Source: an uncultured Pseudomonadota bacterium (GTDB taxonomy: Bacteria > Pseudomonadota > Gammaproteobacteria > Burkholderiales > SG8-39). From it: DNA of 5,273 nt. The position numbers were made by a program, and so were the translations under genes. Positions 1-5,273 of the stretch are shown piece after piece (positions within the stretch are counted from its first letter, which is position 1; every line of letters starts with the position of its first letter). The stretch spans positions 1 to 5,273 of the forward strand of contig CAIPGJ010000028.1 of NCBI GenBank assembly GCA_903864555.1. Direction: 5' to 3'. The notes below the pieces were generated by a model that saw only the letters and a list, made by a program, of their open reading frames with translations, did no database searches and was not told where the DNA came from.

Positions 1-28
1 AAGGTGATGTTAACTTTCGGCTCGACTT

Positions 29-1444
29 ATGAATACCAAGCGAGCCAAAGGACGCCCCAAGCCTAATGAGGATGTGCATTGGGTATCCGAGGAGTTTGGC
101 GGGGCGCAGCTGGGCGATGAGCGCCGGCAGGAGCGCCTGCTGCTCATGGCTCGCGATCTGGCAAAGTATCCGCAAGTGTCGCTTCCTCAGGCGTTGCAGC
201 AGCCCGGCGCGCTCAAGGCGGCCTATCGGTTCTTTGACAACAACAGCGTTGATGCGCAGGCCATTCTGGCCCCGCATGTGATCAGCAGCATCGCGCGCAT
301 GCGCATCCATCCCGTGGTTCTGGCGGTGCAAGACACCACCTTCATTGATTACGCCGGGCATCCGGAGTGCCAAGGGCTGGGCCCCACCTGCAGCAAGGGC
401 GGTTGGGGCCTGTTGTGCCATTCCACGCTGGCTTTTACCCCTGAAGGCTTGCCCTTGGGGGTACTGGGGATGCGCACTTGGGCGCGCGATCCGGACAAGG
501 GCATCAAAGGCACGCGACGCCAGCGCCCCATTGAGCAAAAGGAGAGCCACAAGTGGATCGACAGCGTTGAGGCGGTGGCCAAGCTTGGCGAACAACTGCC
601 CGATACGCGCCTGGTGAGCGTGGCCGATCGCGAAGGCGACGTGTTCGAGTACTTCACCCAGGCGCAGGCGCTGAAGGTGGATTTGCTGGTGCGTGCAGCC
701 TGGGACAGGCGTGTCGAGGGTTCCTACGACTATCTCTGGGCAAGCCTGGCCAAGGCACCGTTGCTGACCCAGCAGGCGTTGGCCGTGCCGGAGCGTGCCG
801 GTCAGCGTGCACGCCTGGCCACGCTGAGTCTTCGCGCCACGACCATCACCCTCAAAGCCCCGTCGAGCGGTAGCGGCAGGGGCTTGGCACCGATGCGCCT
901 GTGGGCACTTTGGGCCTACGAGGAGAGTCCCCCTGCCGACCAGGAACCGATTGAGTGGATGTTGCTCACCAGCGTGCCCACTGAAACCGCACAGCAGGCC
1001 TGCGAACGCCTGAGCTGGTACGCCAGGCGCTGGGGAATCGAAATCTGGCACCGCGCGCTCAAAGGCGGCTGCAGCATCGAAACACGTCAACTGGCATCCC
1101 TCGCGCGATTGCAGCGTCTGCTCAGTGTGTACGCCGTGATCGCCTGGCGCATCGTCTATGCACGCATGCTCGCGCGGCTTGACCCGGACTTGCCCAGCAC
1201 CGTATTGCTGTGCCCACACGAGTGGCGCGCCCTGTACTGCCGCATCCACCAAACCAGCACCCCTCCGGCCACCGCTCCGCCCTTACGCGAGGCGATCAGA
1301 TGGATCGCACGCCTGGGCGGGTTTCTCGCCCGTAAGAGCGATGGCGAACCCGGGGTGCAAACCCTATGGCGTGGATTTCACCAACTCACCACCTTGACCG
1401 AGATGTTTAGAATCATGAACCCAGACGATCATTCAACAGCATGA
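29..1444 (+). CDS. IS4-family Tn5-type DDE transposase
   Basis: This is a cut-and-paste transposase that binds the element ends, cleaves through a hairpin intermediate and inserts the DNA at a new site. The 471 residues are close to the 476 of Tn5 transposase. An N-terminal DNA-binding region (about 18-75, including GDERRQERL) precedes an RNase-H-like core. The catalytic triad is visible: D102 in QDTT, D200 in ADREGD, and E338. The IS4-family YREK signature is complete as Y331, R334, E338 and K345 with the expected spacing. A C-terminal dimerisation-type region follows (about 375-465). ATG 29 is the first possible start in this frame, because stops at 5-7 and 11-13 close it upstream. No good ribosome site precedes it: AAGGTGAT at 1-8 is too far away, which fits the weak translation common in IS genes. 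No frameshift or missing catalytic residue is seen, so the enzyme is probably active. Confidence 0.95.
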   Translation: MNTKRAKGRPKPNEDVHWVSEEFGGAQLGDERRQERLLLMARDLAKYPQVSLPQALQQPGALKAAYRFFDNNSVDAQAILAPHVISSIARMRIHPVVLAVQDTTFIDYAGHPECQGLGPTCSKGGWGLLCHSTLAFTPEGLPLGVLGMRTWARDPDKGIKGTRRQRPIEQKESHKWIDSVEAVAKLGEQLPDTRLVSVADREGDVFEYFTQAQALKVDLLVRAAWDRRVEGSYDYLWASLAKAPLLTQQALAVPERAGQRARLATLSLRATTITLKAPSSGSGRGLAPMRLWALWAYEESPPADQEPIEWMLLTSVPTETAQQACERLSWYARRWGIEIWHRALKGGCSIETRQLASLARLQRLLSVYAVIAWRIVYARMLARLDPDLPSTVLLCPHEWRALYCRIHQTSTPPATAPPLREAIRWIARLGGFLARKSDGEPGVQTLWRGFHQLTTLTEMFRIMNPDDHSTA

Positions 1445-1447
1445 AAA

Positions 1448-1466
1448 AGATGTGGGTAACGATTAG
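1448..1466 (-). repeat. Candidate right terminal inverted repeat of the IS
   Basis: The 19 bases start 3 bp after the transposase stop and align without gaps to the IS50 outside end with 11 identities, including the shared tip ...TNAG and the central TGTG..TAA. The left partner is beyond the window, so pairing cannot be tested here. The boundary could be off by a few bases. Confidence 0.5.
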
Positions 1467-1557
1467 TTTGACAAGGGGGTAAACCCCGGCCCTGCCAAGC
1501 TTGCTGCCAATGCCATCCCGGGAAATCGGTGAAGAACCTTTGACAAGCGTGCAAACC
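1467..1557 (+). repeat. Imperfect 19-bp direct repeat, TTTGACAAG-N5-AAACC, two copies
   Basis: Copy 1 is at 1467-1485 and copy 2 at 1539-1557, 72 bp apart start to start, with 16 of 19 positions identical. Copy 1 abuts the inferred IS end and contains the small dyad GGGG-TAAA-CCCC (1476-1487). Copy 2 overlaps the dyad TGCAAA-CCTT-TTTGCA (1550-1565). Each carries TTGACA, the -35 consensus, on the plus strand, but no acceptable -10 box lies 16-18 bp downstream of either. Possible explanations are paired binding sites, remnants of an earlier insertion, or chance. Confidence 0.45.
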
Positions 1558-1565
1558 TTTTTGCA
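1550..1565 (-). terminator. Weak hairpin downstream of the oxidoreductase gene
   Basis: A perfect 6-bp inverted repeat, TGCAAA / TTTGCA, with a 4-base loop lies 34 bp past the oxidoreductase stop and between two convergent genes (transposase and oxidoreductase). The stem is short and AT-rich and no T-tract follows on the minus strand. It is a poor intrinsic terminator and is listed only as a candidate. Confidence 0.2.
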
Positions 1566-1599
1566 TCCGAGGTCAGGATAGATATCCCGTTTCCATGGA

Positions 1600-2754
1600 T
1601 CAGGCTTGCGGCACCAGCTCCCATGCGTTCCGTGCCGCCGAGCGTTCCACCGCCTCCCAGATGCGGTGGATCTTCAGTTCGTCTGCGAAAGAGGGACTGC
1701 AGGACACGCCCTCCAGAATGGCCCGGCCCAGGGCATGCCAGGTCTGGGCTACCGGGAAGGTGGTGCTCACAGAGTCCAGTCCCTGCACGGCACAATGCCC
1801 GTCTGCCGGGGTGATGGGCTGCATGGCGGTGTCCTGGTCGCATGCGCCATAAAGAACGGCATGTCCGGCCTTGGGGTCACCCTTGACCGTGCTCCTGCGA
1901 TCCATACCCTCCTCCCGAATCATCAGCATGCCGTGGGTGCCATAGACCTGGAAGTTCCAGCCCGTGCCGAACCAGGCGGTCAGGCAGACCTGCAGGCTGC
2001 CCATGGCGCCGCTTCGGGTCCTCAGCAGCAGGTTGATGTTATTGGTCTGGGTGATGACTTCACGTCCGGGCTGGTGCTGATGCGGCGAGATCACCTTCAT
2101 GTCGGCACAGACGGCGTCCAGGTCGCCCAGCACTGCCGTCACCCGCTCCAGGCTGTGGCCGGTGCGCCAAGCCTGCGGCCCGCCCATTTCGGCCAGATTG
2201 AGCCAGGGACGGGCATTCTTCTGCGGGGCAATCATGCCGCTGTTGAAAAAGGTGATGCCGAAGTTGAGCGGCTTGCCGATGTAGCCTGCTCGAACGCGCG
2301 CGGCCATCTCCAGCATCGCCGGCTCGTAGTGGTGCTCATGGCCGACCACCGTACACAGTCCGCGCGCCTGCGCCAGGGCCGCCATCTCCGCTGCCTGGGC
2401 CAGGCTCACACCGAAGGGGTGCTCGCAGTACACGTGCTTGCCCGCAGCCAGGGCCTGCATCACCACTTCGTGCTGGGCCACCGGCCTCACGCTGACACAG
2501 ATGACGTCGATGTCCGGCAGCGCAGCCAGCATCCGCGGTACGCTATCGAAGGCCTGCGGCACACCGAAGTGATCTGCGGCTGCCTGCGCCGTGGCCTGGG
2601 TGGTGGTGCAGGTGGCGACCACCTCGAACATGTCGGGCAGCGCCAGCAGTGCCGGCAGATGCGCCCGCACCGCGAAGCGCTGATGATGCCCCGGGTCCGC
2701 GCTCATGCTGGCACCCACCACGGCCACCTTCAGTTTGCGTTGATCCACCGCCAT
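1600..2754 (-). CDS. Gfo/Idh/MocA-family oxidoreductase, Gal80-like, catalytic residues substituted
   Basis: This is probably a cytoplasmic NAD(P)-dependent dehydrogenase-type protein; its substrate is unknown. I start it at ATG 2754 (384 residues) because AAGGAGG lies 7 bases upstream. The GTG at 2772 is in frame but would put that ribosome site inside the gene. The N-terminal Rossmann half begins LKVAVVGASMS (8-18) with a long loop before HLPAL (32-36), instead of a plain GxGxxG turn. AAGKHVYCEHP (103-113) is the family's EKP region, but the catalytic lysine is histidine (H112). The second half starts near GYIGKP (157-162). In the D-x-x-x-H motif H200 is kept and the aspartate position is W196. 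The long loop, HLPAL and a non-EKP motif recall Gal80-type members, some of which bind NAD without clear dehydrogenase activity. Related family enzymes include LigC and the phthalate dihydrodiol dehydrogenase Pht4, both in aromatic catabolism. It is divergent from the CMD-like gene, with 179 bp between them. Fold confidence is high; activity is uncertain. Confidence 0.88.
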   Translation of the reverse strand: MAVDQRKLKVAVVGASMSADPGHHQRFAVRAHLPALLALPDMFEVVATCTTTQATAQAAADHFGVPQAFDSVPRMLAALPDIDVICVSVRPVAQHEVVMQALAAGKHVYCEHPFGVSLAQAAEMAALAQARGLCTVVGHEHHYEPAMLEMAARVRAGYIGKPLNFGITFFNSGMIAPQKNARPWLNLAEMGGPQAWRTGHSLERVTAVLGDLDAVCADMKVISPHQHQPGREVITQTNNINLLLRTRSGAMGSLQVCLTAWFGTGWNFQVYGTHGMLMIREEGMDRRSTVKGDPKAGHAVLYGACDQDTAMQPITPADGHCAVQGLDSVSTTFPVAQTWHALGRAILEGVSCSPSFADELKIHRIWEAVERSAARNAWELVPQA

Positions 2755-2761
2755 GCCACCG

Positions 2762-2768
2762 CCTCCTT
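2762..2768 (-). promoter_or_regulatory. Shine-Dalgarno site that fixes the oxidoreductase start
   Basis: On the minus strand the sequence reads AAGGAGG, followed by 7 bases and then ATG at 2754. It is a near-perfect ribosome site at normal spacing, which favours this ATG over the in-frame GTG 18 bases further upstream. Confidence 0.8.
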
Positions 2769-2814
2769 CCACTCACGCCATCCACTTCGGACACCGCCAT
2801 CTTCCACCCGGGAG

Positions 2815-2843
2815 TTGACCGACACGGAGAGCACGGGCAATAT
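2815..2843 (+). promoter_or_regulatory. Possible promoter for the CMD-receptor operon
   Basis: TTGACC (2815-2820) is one base from the -35 consensus. It is followed after 17 bp by CAATAT (2838-2843), a weak -10 match. TATGAA (2841-2846) is an alternative -10 but at 20-bp spacing. It lies about 90 bp before the CMD-like start and points toward it. I found no convincing promoter for the opposite gene. Confidence 0.3.
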
Positions 2844-2848
2844 GAATT

Positions 2849-2859
2849 TGGTCTGACCT
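2849..2859. promoter_or_regulatory. Candidate FadR/GntR-type operator, TGGTCTGACCT
   Basis: Perfect GGTC arms surround one central base (2850-2858) in the divergent intergenic region, just after the possible -10 box. The core equals the TGGTC-N-GACC core bound by FadR-subfamily GntR regulators, which often control organic-acid catabolism and act as repressors. The outer bases are not symmetrical (T on both sides), so the site is imperfect. No GntR gene is in the window. Confidence 0.35.
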
Positions 2860-2933
2860 TATCATGCCCCGCCCCGCCATAAAAACAACTCCGGGGAAAG
2901 CGGTGTCAGTGCCATCAACACACAGGAGGAAAC

Positions 2934-4040
2934 ATGCGCTTCAAGGAACTCACGCCCGAAACCATGACCGAGGCGCAGCTGGCCGTGTACCGGGAGGTCT
3001 GTGCCGGACCGCGCGGCCGCCTGGGCCCGCCCACCAACGTGCTGCTGCGCGCGCCCGAACTGGCCAACCGCTCGCAGGCCATCGGCGAGTACGTGCGCTA
3101 CCGCAGTTCGCTGGCGCCGCATATCTCCGAGTTCGCCATCATCCTGGTGGGCCGCTACTGGACTTCGCAGTACGAATGGAATGCCCATTGCCAGCTGGCA
3201 CTGAAGGCCGGCCTGGACCCGGAGATCGCCCGGCAGGCCGCCCAGGGACAGTGGCCAGACAACATGCCGGCCGACGTGGCAGCCGCCTATGCCTTTTGCA
3301 CCGAGCTGCATCGCGACAAATCGGTGAGCGACGAAACCTTTGCCCATGCAGTGAAAGTGTTTGGCGAACCCGGAGTGGCCGATCTGATAGGCGCATCGGG
3401 CTACTACACGCTGATCTGCATGTGCCTCAAGGTGAACCAGAAAACCCTGCCGGCCGGGACGCCGCTGCCGCTGCCGGAGATCGACCTCCACCAAGCGGCA
3501 CGCGCGCATGGTCCGGAAATCCGCTCGGCCATGACCGACCTCACACCGGACCAGATGACCGCGGAGCAACTCGCCTTCTACCAGGAGATCACCAGCGCCG
3601 GGAAGAAGCTCAGCACGCCGATGAAGGTGCTGATCCGTTCCCCTGAACTGGCGCGGCGCGCGCAACGGGTGAGCGAGTACCTGCGCTTCCAGGCCGAGTT
3701 GCCGGCGCAGCTGGCACAGTTCGCCATTGCCATCACGGCAGCCGTGTGGAAGGCCCCGACCATGTGGAAGTCCCATGCCGCGGAAGCCCAGGCACTGGGC
3801 GTTCCTGCCGGGGCACTCAGCGAGATCCACGAAGGCAGGGCACCCGCTGGACTGGATGCCGACCAGGCAGCCGCGCATGCCCTGTGCTGGCAACTGCACT
3901 CGGAAAAACAGCTTTCCGATGCGGTGTTCAATGAGGCGCTGTCGCGCTTTGGCGAGCGGCGCACCGTGGAACTGATCGGCGTGTGCGGCTACTACACGCT
4001 GGCCGCCATGGCGCTCAAGGTCGGCCGCAAAGGCTTCTGA
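2934..4040 (+). CDS. Tandem two-domain carboxymuconolactone decarboxylase-like protein
   Basis: The protein has 368 residues, about twice a one-domain CMD-like protein, and consists of two head-to-tail copies: about 3-168 and 200-366, joined by a proline-rich linker. By hand count about 65 of 167 aligned positions are identical (roughly 39%), with one single-residue gap. Shared landmarks include LTP, VL-R-PELA, the E-F/Q-F AI region, FG and GYYTL (156-160 and 352-356). Copy 1 keeps the CMD-type E81-W82-x-x-H85 motif. Copy 2 has M277-W278-x-x-H281, so the acidic residue is lost. The AhpD CxxC peroxidase motif is absent from both. CMD-like enzymes are small, all-helical cytoplasmic proteins acting on lactones or as peroxidases; the reaction here is unknown. 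AGGAGG (2924-2929) sits 4 bases before ATG 2934 and supports the start. A Bug receptor gene follows after 64 bp, probably in the same operon. The copies have diverged enough to suggest an old duplication. Confidence 0.88.
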   Translation: MRFKELTPETMTEAQLAVYREVCAGPRGRLGPPTNVLLRAPELANRSQAIGEYVRYRSSLAPHISEFAIILVGRYWTSQYEWNAHCQLALKAGLDPEIARQAAQGQWPDNMPADVAAAYAFCTELHRDKSVSDETFAHAVKVFGEPGVADLIGASGYYTLICMCLKVNQKTLPAGTPLPLPEIDLHQAARAHGPEIRSAMTDLTPDQMTAEQLAFYQEITSAGKKLSTPMKVLIRSPELARRAQRVSEYLRFQAELPAQLAQFAIAITAAVWKAPTMWKSHAAEAQALGVPAGALSEIHEGRAPAGLDADQAAAHALCWQLHSEKQLSDAVFNEALSRFGERRTVELIGVCGYYTLAAMALKVGRKGF

Positions 4041-4092
4041 TACTGCGCTGCCCTGCCTGCACCCGCAGCCAGGGCCTGTTCCATCACCCTCC

Positions 4093-4104
4093 AGGGAGCC
4101 TCCC
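4093..4104 (+). promoter_or_regulatory. Receptor-gene ribosome site inside a small palindrome
   Basis: AGGGAG (4093-4098) lies 6 bases before ATG 4105. GGGAG-C-CTCCC (4094-4104) is a perfect 11-base palindrome covering the ribosome site up to the start codon. As RNA only a 3-bp stem with a 5-base loop could form, so a translational effect would be small at best. Confidence 0.5.
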
Positions 4105-5109
4105 ATGAAGCAAGCACTGTCCATGCATGCAAGACTGCTGTTGGGCACCGCCTGTGCGGGACTGGTTGCAGCACTCACCACCACCCAAGCCATCGGCCAG
4201 AACTGGCCGGCCAAACCGATCCAGATCATCATTCCCTTCGAACCCGGTGGCGCCACCGATCTGAGCGGCCGCATGATCGGCGAGCGGCTGGTCCAGCACC
4301 TGGGCCACCCCGGCATTGCCATCAACAAGGCCGGCGCCGGCTCCATCATCGGCAGCGATTTCGTCGCCAAATCGGCACCCGACGGCTACACCATCCTGCT
4401 CAACACCAGTTCGCTGGTGAAGACGGCGCTGGTCAGGAAGGCCACCGGACAGTCGATGCCCTATGACGTGCAGAAGGATCTCGACCCCATCGCCATTTTC
4501 TACAAGCAGGCCGAACTGCTGATGCTGCACCCTTCGGTGAAGGCGAACACTGTGAAGGACCTGGTGGCACTGGCCAAGGCCAAACCCGGCGCCATCCGCT
4601 ATGCCTCGACCGGCTTCGGTTCGGTGACGCACTTCACCACCGAGTATTTTTCCAATACCACCGGGATCTCGCTTTCCCACATCCCCTACAAGGGTGGCGG
4701 CTCGGCCATTCCGGCATTGATCCGCGGCGACATCGAGATGATGTTCCTCGGCATTCAGACAGCGGCTTCCAATGTGAAGTCCGGCAAGGTGCGCGCCATC
4801 GCCATCACCTCGAAAGAACGCACACCAGCCTTTCCCGACGTGCAGACGCTGGTGGAGCAAGGTGTGGGCGACACCGACCTGCAGACCTGGTATGCCCTGT
4901 TCGCCCCGGCGCGTACGCCCAGGCTGGTCATGGACCGGCTGTTCGCTGCCATCAGCAAGATCGTGGCCGATCCGGACTTCAGCGACCGGCTGCGGGCCGC
5001 CGGCGGCACCACCATCGTTGTCCCGGGGGACCAGGTGCGCAAGATCATCGACGACGACCTGAAGATCTTCAGCAAGGTCATCGCCGCCACGAATATGAAG
5101 CTGGAATAG
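4105..5109 (+). CDS. Bug/TctC-family periplasmic solute-binding receptor
   Basis: This is a secreted receptor for a small organic acid, the binding part of tripartite tricarboxylate-type transporters. The 334 residues are typical of the family (about 320-335). The first ~30 residues are a signal peptide: a basic start, a hydrophobic stretch LLLGTACAGLVAAL (11-24) and a likely cut near A29-I-G-Q32. The mature protein opens with the Bug hallmark W34-P-A-K-P-I and P44-F-E-P-G-G-A-T-D52. NKAGAGSIIGSDFVAKSAPDG (74-94), HIPYKGGG (192-199), RGDIEMMF (207-214) and SGKVRAIAITS (226-236) follow in the family order. In known Bug structures the GG-x-x-D region and the second loop hold the ligand carboxylates, so a carboxylate ligand is inferred. 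It lies 64 bp after the CMD-like gene on the same strand. TctA and TctB membrane genes are not in the window, which is common for the many orphan Bug receptors. Met7 is an alternative start, but the ribosome site favours ATG 4105. Confidence 0.95.
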   Translation: MKQALSMHARLLLGTACAGLVAALTTTQAIGQNWPAKPIQIIIPFEPGGATDLSGRMIGERLVQHLGHPGIAINKAGAGSIIGSDFVAKSAPDGYTILLNTSSLVKTALVRKATGQSMPYDVQKDLDPIAIFYKQAELLMLHPSVKANTVKDLVALAKAKPGAIRYASTGFGSVTHFTTEYFSNTTGISLSHIPYKGGGSAIPALIRGDIEMMFLGIQTAASNVKSGKVRAIAITSKERTPAFPDVQTLVEQGVGDTDLQTWYALFAPARTPRLVMDRLFAAISKIVADPDFSDRLRAAGGTTIVVPGDQVRKIIDDDLKIFSKVIAATNMKLE

Positions 5110-5136
5110 CCTCGCGGCACCGGCGGCAGCGGCGTC

Positions 5137-5161
5137 GCCGTCAAGGCAAGGCCGTGACGGC
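5137..5161. terminator. Candidate hairpin between convergent genes
   Basis: GCCGTCA (5137-5143) and TGACGGC (5155-5161) form a perfect 7-bp stem with an 11-base loop in the 58-bp gap between the receptor stop and the convergent MaoC-like stop. A shorter overlapping palindrome, GGCCGT-G-ACGGCC, lies at 5150-5162. Position fits a bidirectional terminator, but neither strand has a clear T-tract. Confidence 0.35.
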
Positions 5162-5167
5162 CATGCC

Positions 5168-5273
5168 TCAGTACCCGGCTTTGGCGTAAGGCGTGTCGGC
5201 CTCACGCCGATACACCAGCAACTTGCGGCGATAGGACAGCACTTCCTCGCCATGCTGGTTGATGGCGCGCGTA
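5168..5273 (-). CDS. 3' end of a MaoC-like (hotdog) dehydratase gene, partial
   Basis: The minus strand carries an open frame entering at the window edge and ending in TGA at 5168-5170, giving the last 34 residues. They begin TRAINQHGEEVLSYRRKLLV and continue Y-R-R-E to the end at A-G-Y. A pattern of N-Q-x-G-E-x-V then alternating hydrophobic and basic residues ending in Y/V-R-R is typical of the last beta strands of MaoC-type dehydratases, where the N-Q-x-G turn links two strands of the hotdog sheet. Such enzymes hydrate enoyl-CoA substrates. The catalytic Asp and His lie upstream and cannot be seen. The gene is convergent with the receptor gene, 58 bp away. That it is coding is likely from the codon pattern; the family call rests on a short tail. 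Confidence 0.65.
   Translation of the reverse strand, partial: TRAINQHGEEVLSYRRKLLVYRREADTPYAKAGY

Larger units (their letters stand above)
1..1466 (+). mobile_element. IS4-family (IS50/Tn5-like) insertion sequence, left end outside window
   Basis: The element is defined by the complete transposase gene at 29-1444 and a candidate right terminal repeat at 1448-1466. Read inward on the minus strand, that end is CTAATCGTTACCCACATCT. It matches the IS50 outside end (CTGACTCTTATACACAAGT) at 11 of 19 positions without gaps by my hand alignment. No matching inverted copy is present before the transposase, so the left end must lie upstream of base 1. The next 9 bases, TTTGACAAG (1467-1475), would be one copy of the 9-bp target duplication usual for this group, but the other flank is not visible. 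The element stops 133 bp past the oxidoreductase stop codon, so it has not disrupted that gene. The family is secure; the exact right boundary is inferred. Confidence 0.75.

Noticed and set aside
146..1444. Internal start at Met40 producing an inhibitor like the IS50 Inh protein
   Set aside because: The only purine-rich stretch upstream (GGAG near 129-132) is too far from the ATG, and internal inhibitor starts are not general in this family.
1463..1843. Minus-strand frame of 126 codons running from the oxidoreductase 3' part into the spacer
   Set aside because: Most of it is out of frame over the oxidoreductase gene and the part in the spacer (ending P-L-S-N) matches no family I recognise.
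2755..2772. Upstream in-frame GTG start for the oxidoreductase (390 residues)
   Set aside because: The extra six residues (mostly Gly) are the translation of the AAGGAGG ribosome site itself; ATG 2754 has correct spacing to it.
1606..2856. Long plus-strand open frame (416 codons) over the oxidoreductase gene
   Set aside because: It is antisense to a gene with clear family motifs and its translation is rich in Arg, His and Gly without recognisable domains, as expected from the opposite strand of a GC-rich gene.
2842..2856. Mini-ORF ATG-AAT-TTG-GTC-TGA as a leader peptide
   Set aside because: It has only four codons, no ribosome site, overlaps the palindrome, and no attenuator structure follows it.
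2862..4370. Long minus-strand open frame (502 codons) over the CMD-like gene and receptor start
   Set aside because: It spans two well-supported genes and an intergenic gap, has a repetitive low-complexity composition that mirrors the duplicated CMD halves, and has no family resemblance.
4084..5253. Minus-strand open frame (389 codons) over the receptor gene
   Set aside because: It is antisense to the Bug receptor and also overlaps the MaoC-like tail in another frame; no motif is seen.

Overview
The window looks like a piece of accessory or catabolic chromosome from a GC-rich betaproteobacterium, most likely Burkholderiales. The reasons are the high-GC codon use, the Bug/TctC-type periplasmic receptor (a family greatly expanded in Bordetella, Cupriavidus and Comamonadaceae), and its pairing with aromatic- or acid-catabolism-like genes. 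The taxon is inferred from gene content, not from a marker gene.

Layout: positions 1-1466 hold most of an IS4-family (IS50/Tn5-like) insertion sequence. It has an intact transposase gene and a probable right end; the left end lies before the window. A 133-bp spacer (1467-1599) follows and carries an imperfect direct repeat beside the IS end. On the minus strand, 1600-2754 encodes a Gfo/Idh/MocA-type oxidoreductase whose usual catalytic residues are substituted. A 179-bp divergent intergenic region (2755-2933) contains a possible plus-strand promoter and a GGTC-N-GACC palindrome resembling FadR/GntR operators. On the plus strand, 2934-4040 encodes a protein made of two tandem carboxymuconolactone decarboxylase (CMD)-like domains, and 4105-5109 encodes a TctC/Bug solute receptor. 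The last 106 bases hold the 3' end of a minus-strand gene whose tail looks like a MaoC-type hotdog dehydratase, convergent with the receptor gene.

A plausible joint role is uptake and breakdown of an organic acid, perhaps of aromatic origin. The receptor would bind the acid in the periplasm, the oxidoreductase and CMD-like protein would act on ring-derived or lactone-like intermediates, and the MaoC-like enzyme would hydrate an enoyl-CoA. The substrate cannot be read from the sequence. No membrane TctA/TctB genes and no regulator gene are in the window. The IS sits downstream of the oxidoreductase stop and breaks none of the visible genes. I see no CRISPR array, rRNA, tRNA, phage genes or defence genes. 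The most unusual items are the duplicated CMD protein with one altered active-site motif, the altered oxidoreductase and the palindrome in the shared promoter region.
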